DNA of 64,000 bases from Rhytidiadelphus loreus (Eukaryota; Streptophyta; Bryopsida; Hypnales; Hylocomiaceae), in contig OX344761.1 in assembly GCA_947034895.1 (NCBI GenBank), positions 83,903,839 to 83,967,838 on the forward strand. Direction: 5' to 3'. How positions within the stretch are numbered: the first letter of the stretch is position 1; each line of letters starts with the position of its first letter. Below, piece by piece: positions 48,017 to 61,310 of the stretch. A program made the translations under genes and the position numbers. The notes under the pieces are model-generated. The model did no database searches. It was not told the DNA's origin and saw nothing but the letters and a program-made list of their open reading frames with translations.

Positions 48017-48836
48017 CTTGGAATTCAAGGGTGCTATATGTGAGCATTGAGTAGGGATTATGTGAGCGTTGAACTTAGAAATTTGAAGAAGCACAAAAAA
48101 ACTTAATAATATTTCTAATAATAGACTTCATCTAAAAATTTGGCCAAAATTTCCTATTTTTAGTACATTTTAGTACCTATTACTATGAACCTATTACCAT
48201 GGTTACGTAGAATCCACATGAAAATTATAATTTTCAATGTTGTCTAAAATACTAGAAGTATACATTTTGATAATGATGAACTTCATTGATGTGAAAGATG
48301 AATGGAGATGAAAATAAGTTTGTATAGAATATTGGTTGATCACTGTCCTATAGCAATGTGGGTCTTCTTGGAGTCTTGGGGCTAATAAGAAAATACCAAA
48401 AAAATTCTTTTGATGCATTGTTATTGGACTTCTTTAGATTTTAGAAGAAAAAAAATCGTCGATAAGAACTACTATCTTGTAGTAGCATGGGTCCTCTCAA
48501 GGCCAATGGAAGGACCTTACACTTCTACCTTGATGTGTTGGTAATCAGACTTGTTAAGATTTTGGAAGAAAATATTTGGTTGACAAGGATTATTTTTGTA
48601 AGGAATGAGCTCAATTACACCAAATTGTTGATTAGTTGATCATTGTCCTCTTAGAGGACCTCCAAGGATCTAATTCTTCTATTTATTGATCAAATGGTTG
48701 TTTGGTTAATGACTCCCCTCTTGTTGCTTCGGTCCCCTCAGCGCCGAGGGGAGTCCCCTTGCAACGAGAAAAAAGAAATTAAAAAAAAAGGAAAAAGAAA
48801 GAAAATAAAAGAGAAAAGAGAAAATAAAAGGAAAGG

Positions 48837-49078
<242 letters not shown>

Positions 49079-49244
49079 GATGCCTTAATCCTAGGCATTT
49101 TATAAATCTACTACTGATTCTTACAAATTAATCGATACTCTTAAAGTTTTTTCAGCTTATTTATTAGCGATAAACATTTTCTTACATAAAGACTGGGAAA
49201 ATAATTTCTGGTTTACATAACCTGATTTTATTAGGTCTTGTTAT

Positions 49245-50254
49245 GGACAGTATGGTCTACTTCATTTACGAATTTTTGCATTCACAGGGAAAAAATGACT
49301 GCTGCTATCCACTACTGCCATCTTTGACGCTCTCCCTAGGGCTGAAAATTGTTATTTTATCATGAAATATTTTTCACAAGATCATCTCTATGTTAATAGC
49401 GTATGTGACAAATTCCAAGGCCAAAAGATTTACACATAAAAAGATATTCACAATCTACCAGTATGTGTAGTTGTGAGAAAATTTTCAATGCTACCAACTT
49501 TGACACCCTCCCAAAGATTGAGAAATTAAATTTTAGCCATGAAATTTTTGTTATGAGATCATGTTTATGTTGGTAATATGTGTGCCAAATTTCAAGTTCA
49601 AAGGATTTTTCCATTAAAAGATATTTGAAATCTACAAACAAAAGTAGTTGTTAGAAATTATTTCACAAATACACATGTTGGTAGATTTCAAATATCTTTT
49701 TCTAGGCAAATCTTTTAAACTTGAAATTTGGCACACATATTATCAACATAGAGGTGAGCTGATGAAAAAAATCTCATGATAATCAAACAATTTTTCTGCC
49801 CTTAGGAAGGTGTCAAAGTAGGCACCAGTGAAATTGTTTCTCTCAACTATATTTGTCCACTAGTAGATTTCAAATATCTTTTAATGGGAAAATCCTTTGA
49901 ACTTGAAATTTGGCACACATATTACCATCATAGACATGATCTCATCAGAAAAATTTCATGGCCAAATTTTAATTTCTCAATCTTTGGAAGGGTGTCAAAG
50001 TTGGTAGCATTGAAAATTTTCTCACAACTACACATGTTGGTAGATTGTGAATATCTTTTTATGTGTAAATTTTTTGGCCTTGAAATTTGGCACATATGTT
50101 ATTAACATAGAGATGATCTTGTGAAAAAACTTTCATGATAAAATAACAATTTTTCAGCCCTAGGGAGGGTGTCAAAGATGGAACCAATGGATGGCAGCAA
50201 TCATTTTGTCCCTATGAATCCAAAAATTCGTTAATGAAGTACACCTTACTGTAC
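49245..50254. mobile_element. Foldback element with ~490-bp arms
   Basis: Outer ends GGACAGTATGGTCTACTTCA and, reverse-complemented, GTACAGTAAGGTGTACTTCA. The arms stay complementary to a centre near 49,750. Each arm holds repeated ~170-bp subunits around TTTGACACCCTCCC. It is nested in the second Mutator-like element. Target duplications are unclear. Confidence 0.65.
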
Positions 50255-50430
50255 AATATGATGTCCCGCCTACGCTCCCTTTCCTAAAAGTCTAGCTCCT
50301 GTTTTCTCATAATTTTCCTGCAAAGCTTTCAGTATTAGTTACTGGCTGTCAACACCCTGGTGGTTAAATTGCCCTCTGAGGAGGCAAGTACAAGGCCGGG
50401 TTGTCACAGCTATAAGCTCTTCCTACTTAA

Positions 50431-51386
50431 CCCCTCAAGGCCCAAGGCCTTTTTGGATTTAAAAACATCATAGCTTTGAAGTGCTATAAATCTAAATGTC
50501 ACTAAGTTAAACAGATCTTAACCGTACAATCTTGTAGTGCACATGATGTAGATGGCATGGATCAAATTTGAAGTCATTTGACTGTGTAGATTGAAAGATT
50601 ATAATGTTTTAGGGTTGAAAAGGGATGCTGAAATTTTCCTAAAAACATATTTGGAGGTGAAATTTGAATTCTAAACCTTCTCAAATGAAAAAACTTTAAA
50701 CTACAAAGTGCTTGAAAATCAGCATACAAATATATTAGTGAAATAAAATATCATTCAATTGACTCATTGTGTCTACAAAATGACTTTGAAATGTCAAGAA
50801 AAGTTGCCAAAAATGACATCCAAGGCTGAAACTCCTACTAAAATGCCTCTCAATCACTCATTATTTTTTGGATTGATATGAAATTTTATTGACACAAACT
50901 AGACCAGTATGTGCAACTTTATCAAAAAGAATTATTGAATATGGGCATTGTATGAAGAAGAAATAGGCCGCCAAAGTACACTATAATGAAAAACTATTAG
51001 GGTTTTGAACTTCAAATTGCTCCCAAACATTCAAAACAACCTTGATTGATATGAAAATTTTACCACAAGAACTAGACTTCAAAGGAAACATAATCCAACA
51101 AATTTTATTGAAAAAAAACAGTGTACAAAGGAGATAAAAGCCCCCAAAGTTGCAGCCATCAAGTGTAGTTTTGTGAACTCAAATTATACTTATGAACTTT
51201 GATTGGATTTCAAGAAACTAATACGTCTAGGATTGATCTGAAAACTTTATCACATACACTAGAAAAGTATGCACAACTTTTCCAACAAGTTTCATTGAAT
51301 TTGGACATTAGATGCAAAAATTAAATTACTTTGAATTGGACTCAAACTATATGAGGCTACTTTGGAGCCCCTTGGGTGTTGAGGGG
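50431..51386. mobile_element. TTAA-family-like element (T6), diverged ends
   Basis: Left CCCCTCAAGGCCCAAGG preceded by TTAA (50,427-50,430). The right end, reverse-complemented, is CCCCTCAACACCCAAGG, followed by ATAA in place of TTAA. Length (956 bp) and end structure match T1 and T2; the inside differs. Nested in the second Mutator-like element. Confidence 0.5.
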
Positions 51387-52540
51387 ATAATCATATCCAA
51401 TATGATTTTGACAGAGATTTGGGGCCTTATATCCTGATTAAACCAACACCAGTTACTAAACGACCGTTTAAAAGAAATTTAATATGGTTGGTAAGCTAAT
51501 GTATGAATGTACTGGATACGTCAGTAGATGACCATGTCCACTTCAAGCTTATGTCTCATCTTTCCTCAGAATTCTTCAGGCTTTGCTTAGGCAGGCTTTT
51601 TTGAATTTCTTAGTACAAGTGAACGCCTGGCCATTTGGAAGGATTAGCAATACAAGTTGATACTTTTTTTTGCGAAAATGGTGCTAGGGTCACAGAACAT
51701 TGGCCAACAGGTTTTATGTTTATCCATAGTATGCTCATTACTAACACTTTGAAATGCAAATTGTGTGGTTTTTTGGATTTGGATTGTTCTTTTTTCTTGG
51801 GTGAATATACGATGACAAATTGTGGTAATCTGCAAACACCTCATGTACGTCTCGTGGCATACTAATTGTTTGTTGTTGGACATGGGCACAAGTGAGGATT
51901 ACCACCTCCTGAGGATTTTTTTCAAAAATTTCAAGCTATGGTGTTAGGTGTGAGAAGCGTCTTTGTGGCACTAGCTGGCTTTGTTGGAATCTTTTTTCCA
52001 TAGCAGCAGGTAGAACTTATGTATTATATGTTGTGTCGTTTTTTTAAAAATATTTCAAGCTTTTTGCTCGTATTTGTTGCTTAGACAGTCGCTAAATGCT
52101 GGTCAAATTTTATACACTCTGGGCCTTATCGGCCAGAGAGGCTGCTACCAGATAGGGTTGTTAGAAGCACTTCTTATAGATCTTGGAGTGTTTTTTTCTA
52201 TACCAAACATACATTTTCTCTCTCCAAATTTTTGTTGTTTGATCTGGAACCTTGCTGTTTTTAAACCGTGAGGATTACCGTGACATGCTAATAAGTATTA
52301 AAACACAAGTTTGTGCTTTGCTACTGAGCATAAAACATCCTGCTATCAACACATAGCTAGCTAAATTTCTGGATTCGTTTTTGACTCTGATATGGACTTC
52401 TGTGCATGAGTATGAGCTGAATCAGTTCTTGTTATAGTAACACAAAGTCGATTCTAATCTTGTGTATGATTTTCGATAGAGAAAAAGAATCTACTCTGTA
52501 ACTAATAGGGAAGTTTCGAAAAAGCTCTTTTTCTTTCCTA
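51387..52540. other. No gene recognised (interior of second Mutator-like element)
   Basis: Short frames (for example 76 codons at 51,635-51,865) without domains. Confidence 0.4.
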
Positions 52541-52859
52541 CTACAAGGGGGCTCCCCTCACCGAGGGGACCCAAGCAACAAGAGGGGAGTGATTATAATC
52601 TCAATGGAGCAACCTCACTTGATTTCAAACAAATCTTAATTAATAACCAATTTTTCTTCTTCTTAAAATTTAGCAAAGTCTAATAAGTAGCACATCAAGG
52701 TTGTTCAAGGGACCATAGTAATAGGTCCACAGTAATAGAATCATGGTAATAGTTACTAAAATTTACTAAAAATAATAAATTTTGAACAAATTTTTTGGAT
52801 GGAATCTCTAAAATATTATATGCTCACATGCTCACAAAATAGCAACCCTGCTTGGAATT

Positions 52860-55176
52860 TAAGGTATACACTTGAGTTAAGAGGATAGTTGATGTGGGGC
52901 TATTACCTTAATTCTTGCATTTAAGATGATCACATTTTTACATAAAATGTTAAGAGGGGCATACTTCAAATATCCTATGGTTTTTGTAAATTCATTCATG
53001 TGGTTTTAAAAATGAGAAGTGACACTTTAAAGAAAACAATCAAAGTTTCAAACTTTGAAAATTAACAAGCTATTTTACATATAAAATTTAAGTGTCCACT
53101 TCTTTCCCACCCTGACCCTTTTTCACAAATTTTTCCTTCCTTCTACTACATATTTGTTTAGGGTATACATCATGAAACCAACAACAATCAATTGAACTAT
53201 CCATTGAATGAACAATTTCAAAAACTATTGTAAGTAGATTCCTATGAAGTCAATTTTGGTTCAATGTTCATGAAATTTTGACACAAGATGTGAACATGTA
53301 TCCCTTTCATGGAAATATAATTATTTTCTTCTATTCTAACCTCTTTTGGCAACCCTTTGCAATTTGGATATCTTTTGGATATCTTTTGGGCATCTTTTGC
53401 AAAATCTCCCATGAACTATTGAAATTTGGCATCTATATGATCTATAATTATTAAAAAAAATAGTTCTCAAATCACATTTTGAGAGGATTCAGACTTTATT
53501 AGCTATCTTGGGATGACTTCAAGAAAAAAGTCTTTTCTTCTAACCTAAAGCCCTATTATCTTGAAAAAAATGTGAAGTCAAAGTTCTTGAAATTCTTTAA
53601 CATTTCAAATTTAACTAAGAAAATTCCTCATTGCACAAGAAATCATCAAAAAATGATTACTATATTGCTAATTTACTTAACCTCCATGCATTTCAAGTTG
53701 ATTTACAGTAAGCTAGACTCCATATTTGTTTTTGAATTTTTTCATGAATAAACCTAACATCATTATCTATGCATAGTCAAATTCTTCATTTCTGTATAGA
53801 CCCAAAACTTTACTCTAAAAGGGCTCAAAGTCTATTGACCTTAGTTCATAGGAATGAAAAAAAGTTTTTTTTTCTCACTTCAAACATTATAATCTTTCAA
53901 TCCACGTGGCCAAATGGGCTCAATTTTTCTACACACATTTCCTTAACTATATAAACCACTTTTGTAAAACAAAAATTCCAAATTGGCAAATTTCCCTCTT
54001 CCAAAACATTCCCTAGCCTTTAGGGCTTAATAACATTGAACACTTTAGAATCCCTAGTGAAACTATCCTATAAACATCTCATTCAATATGAGTGTGACAA
54101 CACATATGGCTTCAGAAATTGGAGCTAAATGGACTATAAATTCTATCCTCGTGTTGTACAATTTTTAGTTTGTTGAACTCACTAAGGTAAACCTTCTTAA
54201 TCGTGCAATGTGACAATTTTTTATCATTGTGGGTTGCTGTCATACATTTACACTTAATTTTCATAATATATAATTTTTTCGATATATACACTCCTAGTAC
54301 CATGGCACAATTTTAGTCAACCACTCTTCATTGTAGATTTTCTTGACTATGTTCATTTTATCATCCATATGATATTATTTGTCCACATCTATACTCATCA
54401 TACATACTAGATGAAAAAAATTTACATCCCCTATCTGTCAAGGCTAACATAATTATAAAAATTCCTACTACATGATGTTTTTAGATAGTCTAATTTATAT
54501 ATTAGAACATTTAGCATTTCATAGACCCTCTAGTAGCCCTACGTATTACATAATTAAATGAACCCTATCTTTTAACTCACATAGTTTTCCAAAAATCAAT
54601 AGTGAATTCCCCTAGACTATGCATCAAACCAAGAGCATTAACCTTCCCATTCTAGTGGATCTAATGTGCATTTTCTATGCATTATGTCTTGTTGCAATTC
54701 TTCTTTTGATTCAAAGGATTTCTTATTTGGGGGAGTTTTTAAGTTTTCATATGAAGTTTATTGTCTACATATGTAATGGGAAAATTAGTGTTTGTGGTTA
54801 ATTTTATTTGTGCAATTTTTGCAAGCCTCATTTCTTGGACTTGAACTATGAGAATTTGATAGGCCTCAGCTTGTCAATTTGAATCTTCGGTATGAATTTG
54901 CTAGAGATTATCAATGGAGTTCTATAATATTTTGATAATTGACAATGTTGCATGTGAACATAGGGATCATAGTGGCTGATATAGATTTAGATTTGAAGCC
55001 ATTTGCTCTGAAAAATGGCAAAGTTTTGGAATTTAATCAATTTTACAAAATTCATGTTGCTACCTATTTTTGAAATAGAAGACCTAACCAAAATTGCGCT
55101 TCATCCATGCCAAATTGCCCTCAACACTATTGACAAGCTTCTCGAGAAGCTTCTAGACATGCAAGTAATCACTTGC
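52860..55176. other. No gene; probable decayed TTAA-family end near 54,026
   Basis: CCTTTAGGGCTTAA at about 54,016-54,029 and the upstream stretch (inverted ATTATAATCTTTCAATC) resemble an inverted T6-type element. The other end was not found. Otherwise AT-rich with no coding signal. Confidence 0.3.
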
Positions 55177-55180
55177 TTAA

Positions 55181-56367
55181 CCCCTAAACGTCAAAGACTA
55201 TGTTTCCACCCAAACTGCTCCAAAACTGCCCTTGCATTTAAAAGGACCAAATTTTAGATGAAAAACATTTTTGGACAAATGAAACTGTAGGATCTTGTAG
55301 TCAAATAGTTAGAAAAGGTGTGGAAAAAAATTCAGAATTTTTCACCAAATAGATTGCAAGATATTAACGTTTGAAGTGACAAAAATCCTTTTTTTGGCCC
55401 TGTGAAAATACGGGCAGCTGCACTTCACAAGGTCACATTTGTATGAAAAAATGTCCAAAATGGTGGTTACTCTTTGGATTCATTCCTCAAGTCAAGTTGG
55501 ATACATGCTTGAAAAATTTCAGCTCATTTCGAATTGTTCAACATATAGGAAAGAAATAGTAAGTAGAAAGAAGTAAACAATCACTAGAAGAAAACTACGT
55601 TGGAACCTACAAAACCATGTGGGATTGGTTTTGTTGAGTTACTCGTTTCGAATGTTGATTTTTGCATTGCAACACAAAAATGCATTCCAACACATTCCAA
55701 CACAAAAATTAGCATTCAAAACGAGGAACTCAACAAAACCAATCCCACATGGTTTTGTGGATTCCAATGTAGTTTTTGACAGTTCCAACGCAGTTTTTTT
55801 CTAGTGACTAATTAAAAATACTAAATTGTTGACAATTTATTTATAGAATTTAAAATTGCCAATCCCAATGGTTGTAATGTTGCAATAAACAATATACACC
55901 TTTTTCTTTTTTTCTTTTTTTTCCAAAAATATTTAAAATTGAGTTAAATAAAGGACTTCAAAGTTTATTTTAGAGTGGAGATTCCATAACTACCCACAAA
56001 CTAACCCAAACTAAAATTCCTCCTAACTTTCATCTCATTAATCAAAATGGAATGATTCAAAGCTTACCACATATATAAAAATTTAAAGAATCAACTTCAA
56101 ATTTTTATTTTTTCTAAAAGTGATTTTCAAAGAAGTTTTTTTTCTTCTGTCAGGCTACTCGGGCTCCCCTTTGAACACTGAAAATTACATATCATGCACT
56201 AACTTTTGAACCATGTAGTCAAAAGTTGTGAAAATTGTTGGGCCTTAAAGCTAATCCTCGTCTCCATACTTTGTAAAATTTTCAATGAAAAAAAAGAAAA
56301 ACTCTATCTGTAGTGAACTGCCCAAAATTGCTATGTTGCCCCAAAACGTTGTTTGGACGTTTAGGGG
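55181..56367. mobile_element. TTAA-flanked element (T5), T1 subfamily, with nested MITE
   Basis: Ends CCCCTAAACGTCAAAG and, reverse-complemented, CCCCTAAACGTCCAAAC, flanked by TTAA at 55,177-55,180 and 56,368-56,371. It aligns with T1 (1,905-2,849) over its length except for a 225-bp insertion at 55,582-55,806. Confidence 0.75.
55582..55806. mobile_element. CACTA-like foldback MITE nested in T5
   Basis: Ends CACTAGAAGAAAACTACG and, reverse-complemented, CACTAGAAAAAAACTGCG. The halves are complementary around ACACATTCCAACACA. Comparison with T1 (near 2,305) gives the empty site. Flanking triplets AAT and ACT fit a 3-bp duplication with one change. Confidence 0.7.
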
Positions 56368-56759
56368 TTAATTTAATCGTTTATTTCATTTGAACAATTA
56401 ATGCAATTGTGCTTTTATTTATGAACCACAATTAATCACCCTATATTGAGGTGTAACTTACTTGTCCAATGAAACCAAGCAATTCGACTTACACTATATG
56501 ATTCAATCCTAATCCTCATTTTCTTGAAATTGATACAACAATAAGAAGCTAAGGAATTTGTTTATAAATGTTTATTGTAGTTCTAAGTTTTTGAACCCAT
56601 GCTTTTTTTTATACCTAGCTCATGCATGCATACATATCTTCAAAGGCCAACAACATTATGGGACATTTTTCTTTTACTATTTTATAGAATCAAGGTCGTT
56701 GATGGAAGTGTAGTACGAGGAATCACCTTAGCATTACTGCATTAGAGCATTCAAACACT

Positions 56760-57320
56760 TATGGATTTTTTTTAGCAACATAGTGATTTGGGACAGCTCA
56801 ATACAAATGGAATTTTTATTTTTTTTCTTTGAAATTTTCACACAACATGTGCTTGAGGAGTAGCTTTAAGGTGAAACAGTTTTCATAACTTTTGACTATA
56901 TGGTTCAAAAGTTATTGCATGATATATAATTTTTAATGCTTGGTGGACAATTTAGGTAGCTTAAAAGAACTCACTTCTCTTAAGAAATAAAAATGTGAAC
57001 TTGGTTTTGTAGATTTCTATATATGTGGAAAGCTTTGAATCATTCCATTTTGATTAATAAGATGAAAGTTATGAGGAATTTTAGTTTGTGGGCACTTATG
57101 AAATCTTTAATTTGAAATAAACATTGAAGTCCTTTATTTAACTCAATTTTCAATATTTTTGAAAAAACTAAAAGCATTAAGCATTGGATGTAGATTTTTT
57201 ATTACAACATTACAACCATTAGGATTAAAAAATTTCAATTCCATCACTAAATTCTTAACAATTTAAAATTTAAAATCATACTCTACCTCTTTCTACTTAC
57301 TATTTTTTCAAGCATGAATA
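56760..57320 (-). mobile_element. Truncated inverted T1-family fragment
   Basis: Similar to 3,170-3,710, for example GGAAAGCTTTGAATCATTCC near 57,026. Neither terminus is intact. Confidence 0.5.
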
Positions 57321-57854
57321 TAAGATATGTTTTTATTAAAATTATATGTATATTCCCAACTTATCTCTTCAATATATCATGGAGAGTAACAAATTGTAGG
57401 ATCTATACATTTTTGGGTAGAAAGTTTGAAAGATGAAATCTAACCATTGGGGAATAGCTGAAAATACTTCTTTTTGAAATCTACATGACAAGATTTCACA
57501 ATTGGTAAGGTTTTTTATTCTCAAATTTTAGGAGAGTGTATTCTAACAAGTTCACTAAAAGATTCTACAATTGGATTTCTTAATTAATAAATAAAGATGA
57601 AGATTTTAGCCTTGCTTTGGGCTCAAGTACTTTCACATAGTTTTGGGCCTAAAAACACCCTTTGTCCTTTAGGATTTAAACACATGTTGACTTTTCCTAG
57701 TTTTTGATGGTTTGTCAACTATATATTCAGAAGAGCTAGGCATTCTCTCACCCACAACTTCAACATCACCTTCGAATGTGTTCATAAGTTATAAATTGTA
57801 TCAAAAATTACATCTAAAAATGATATATATAGATGCTATATGTTGAATGCTATT

Positions 57855-58015
57855 CATTACTAGAAAATTAATTTTTTCTATTGATTTGGTCGTGTTGATT
57901 TGGACAATTATTTGTTGTTTTGGATAGTAATTTGTTGATTCGGTGAAAAATCAACAAAAAAGTGAACCAAATCAAGGCGACCAAATCAATAGAAATATTG
58001 AATTTTCTAGTAGTG
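57855..58015. mobile_element. CACTA-like MITE, complete (161 bp)
   Basis: Left end CATTACTAGAAAATTAA; right end, reverse-complemented, CACTACTAGAAAATTCAA. The inverted ends continue through TTTCTATTGATTTGGTCG. Target duplication not clear. The copy at 1-164 has an expanded internal repeat. Confidence 0.65.
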
Positions 58016-58850
58016 TATGTTTGGAACTTCACTATGTGGGCATGTGGTGTGGCAAGCCATAACATGTATGAGCTCATTATTTCTTTGCAAGATTGAATAG
58101 ACACAAAGATCTCTTACATACCTTTCCACTTGCAATGAGACATATAAGAACTCCATTCGTGGTGACATTAGTATATAGTAGTAGAGCACTAAATCCTATA
58201 ACAATATAGTTGAAAAATTGTACTTTAATGCATTCATTGCTACCCAAAACCTTAGTGTCAAAAACACTCATAAACAACAACAAGAAGCAACAATTGAAAA
58301 ACTTGGAATGACAATCTCATCTATCTTCAAACTAAGATGCTAAGAAATACTTGCAACTCGTGATTATAGAATGACTAACATTGCATTCATTCTTTTCATT
58401 AATATTCTTAGTTTATAGAACAAGCAAAATCCAACAGAAGTAACAAAAGGTTCAAAAATGTGAGAAAAAGTTGATGCACACCTTCACAACCAAGAAACAT
58501 ATAATGCCTCCTAGATTTGGCTCTCTTCTGTGAGCCATTTGCAAGTAGACAACACTAACTCTAACACCACTTATAAATGTCAGGTTACCAAGAGGACATA
58601 TAAATCAAACAATGCTTGTATATAAGGTACTATAGTGTAGTACAGATTTACCTCACCACTAAAAGATCAATAAATTTTTGCAAACTTATTGATCTCTAGA
58701 TATTATTCAAGTTCCAATAAATGAGATCATAAAAATGAGACTAGATTGAACGAACTTACTTTCTCCCCATTTATGTAATTTGTGCTTCCTTCCTCCCTCT
58801 TTGTTGTAGTCTATTCAAAACACAAGTTCAAGAAGATCAACATTATCATA

Positions 58851-59242
58851 AGAGAAAAAATGAGGCCTCCGCAGGGTTGCTCCAGTAGCAGTTGTACTAC
58901 CCTCCCATCTTTTTATTTGGCAAAAAAAGTTTTTTTCCCCTAAAATCGCCTACCTCAAACCTGCAATTTTCAATGATGCTAGTGGCATAGGAACCTAGTT
59001 TTACATTTTTTTTCCTCAAAAAATTAAAAAAATTTAGTCTCAGAAAAATAAAACAAAAATGAATAAATAAAAATAAATAAAAACAAATATAATTATTTTT
59101 AGTAGCCGGGGCTGTCTACTCCGGCGATATTCACCAAAGGTGACTTTCCTCTGCAGCTAGATTCCGGCCAGGGACTATTTTGAAAACAATAGCCTTATTT
59201 GGTCACTCTGGAGCAGCCCTCTAGAGGCCTCAATTTTTCTCT
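58851..59242. mobile_element. 392-bp insertion with ~35-bp inverted ends, copy B only
   Basis: Begins AGAGAAAAAATGAGGCCTCC and ends, reverse-complemented, AGAGAAAAATTGAGGCCTCT; the inverted match runs on through GCTCCAG. Copy A has the uninterrupted sequence ACATTATCCCCTAAG near 1,254. Flanks are slightly altered, so the target duplication is uncertain. Confidence 0.65.
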
Positions 59243-60212
59243 AATGCCCCTAAGTGCCTAAGCCTTTCTATGTGTGTTTTTCCTTTGAAAAAAGAATATG
59301 GGCATATAGTTATTTCTAGTGAAGCATTTTATTTTTCCCAAATCTAACTATATAGATGTTTAAAGAGTTTAAATCTTAGGGTTCATACCAATCTTGAATA
59401 TAATATTGTATAAGAGTTGTGAGATTATAACAAGAGAAATGCATGCATCCTATTTTGAACTATGTTATCCCTCTCCACAATGTTTGAGAAATTTGCATAT
59501 AAGAATTTTTTGGGATTAGAGGTGACACGAACAACTTGAAATTGTGTTAGTACACTAAAATGCACTTCTAAAAACCTTAAGTTCAAAAGCAGAGCTATCA
59601 AATTCATTACACAATCCACCTTGCAATTGTTGAAATGTAATTATTTTTGTAACTAGAAATCACAAATATCTCCAAATGAACACTTGCAAGTTTAAATTTC
59701 AATGGTGAAAATCATGAAAACACTTTATTCTTTCCATTTTCAAAGCTAATAGATAAGTACAATTTCTTAGATCTCAAATGAAGTAAAATTGGCAAGCTTT
59801 GCTCAAAGCTGGGAAATCGAGTAAAATTGGCAAGCTTTACTCTTCCACTAATGGTACATATATGCCTTTGATGACCTCTCAAAAATCAAATATTTTTATT
59901 TTTCAGTGAAAAGTGAAAGCTTCTAATAGTTAACCTTCAATACAACTTGTAAAAATTTTAAACCGATCACATAAATTTAATTGCCCACACCAAAATGAGC
60001 CTGAAATTTTTGAGTGATTGGCCATATACGGTCTATGAGGTAGTTAGGGGTTAAACTTGATGCCCAAATTGCAAGATGTCAAAATTTTGTATAATACCTC
60101 ATCTTGGGAAGATCCTTGTTTATGCTTGAAGAATAAGTCAAAACTAACAAAACATTGATCACATAAGCCTAAACCTAAAAAGAAGTTGCATCACTCTTGT
60201 TGTTGGTTTTTG

Positions 60213-60860
60213 TTAACCCCTAGAGGACCAATTAAACTATATTTTTTGGCAACGTAGTAATTTTGGGCAACTCACAATAAATGAAACTTTTAGTTTTCTT
60301 CTTTGAAATTGTTATTCAACATTTTTTGAGGAGTAGTTTTAAGGCCCAACAATTTTCATAACTTCTGAGTACATGGTTAAAAAGTTATTGTATGATATGT
60401 ATTTTTCATTGCTTAGTGGGTAGATTGGGTAGCTAAAAAAACTTATTTAAAAGTCACTTTTTAAGAAATAAAAATTTGAAATTGGTTCTATAGATTTCTA
60501 TATACGTGGAAAGCTTTGAATCATTCCATTTTGATTAGTGAGATGAAAGTTATGAGGAGTTTTAGTTGTGGATAGTTTGTGGGTAGTTATGGAATCCCTA
60601 CTCTAAGATAAACTTTGAAGTTCTTTATTTAACTCAATTTTCAATATTTTTGAAAAAAAATAAAAATAAAAATTGTAGATTGTTTATTACAGCATCATAA
60701 CTAATGGGATTGGCAGTTTCCAATTCCATAACTAAACTCTTAACAATTTTGTATTTTGAATCATCCTCTACTTCTTTCTACTTCCTATTTTTTTCCTACA
60801 TGTTGTACAATTCCAAATGATTTGAAAATTTTCAAGCATGTCGCGAACTTGCCTTGAAGA
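60213..60860 (-). mobile_element. TTAA-family fragment, copy B counterpart of 3,134-3,785
   Basis: Same truncated inverted fragment at the same relative position, starting TTAACCCCTAGAGGACC. Confidence 0.55.
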
Positions 60861-61061
60861 ATGAATTCAGAGAATTACAATCACTTGCTCCAAAGTCATC
60901 AAAACCAAGAGCTTCAAATCAAACAGCTCCATCTACTCGAGTGAACCCGTGGTTGTAACAGTCCAAGTTTACATTCCTTTTGCGCATCCTAAAGGAAAGG
61001 AATCTGCAAAATCTTTGACGAGAGTTTCCAACACTTTGCCCAAACCCTAAACCCTAAAACC

Positions 61062-61310
61062 CTAAGCCCTAGATTCTATTACAACCCTGGATTTGTCCAC
61101 TACAACAAAGGGCAGAAAGTCCATACTGCAATCCTCCAACTGCACGGCCACAGAAGATACCCCCAAGCCCAGCTTGGCTGCCTCCAGCAAAACCTCCACT
61201 GGGAAAAACATTTGCTCATGCCTTTGACCTGCGAATGGTAGCAGTTCATTCTCTGCAAAATCCTGCTCCCATGCCCAAGAAATAAAGCACATGTTACCGA
61301 CAGCTTCTCT
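61062..61310 (-). pseudogene. Gene fragment of unknown function, copy B (longer frame)
   Basis: Reads LREAVGNMCFISWAWEQ, then FAENELLPFAGQRHEQ, FFPVEVLLEAAKLGLG and SSVAVQLEDCSMDFLP to a stop. The regular hydrophobic and acidic pattern and the agreement with copy A up to its frameshift suggest a former exon. I do not recognise the family. Confidence 0.35.

Noticed and set aside
49393..50105. Similar frames on opposite strands (82 and 73 codons)
   Set aside because: Arms of the foldback element read in both directions.
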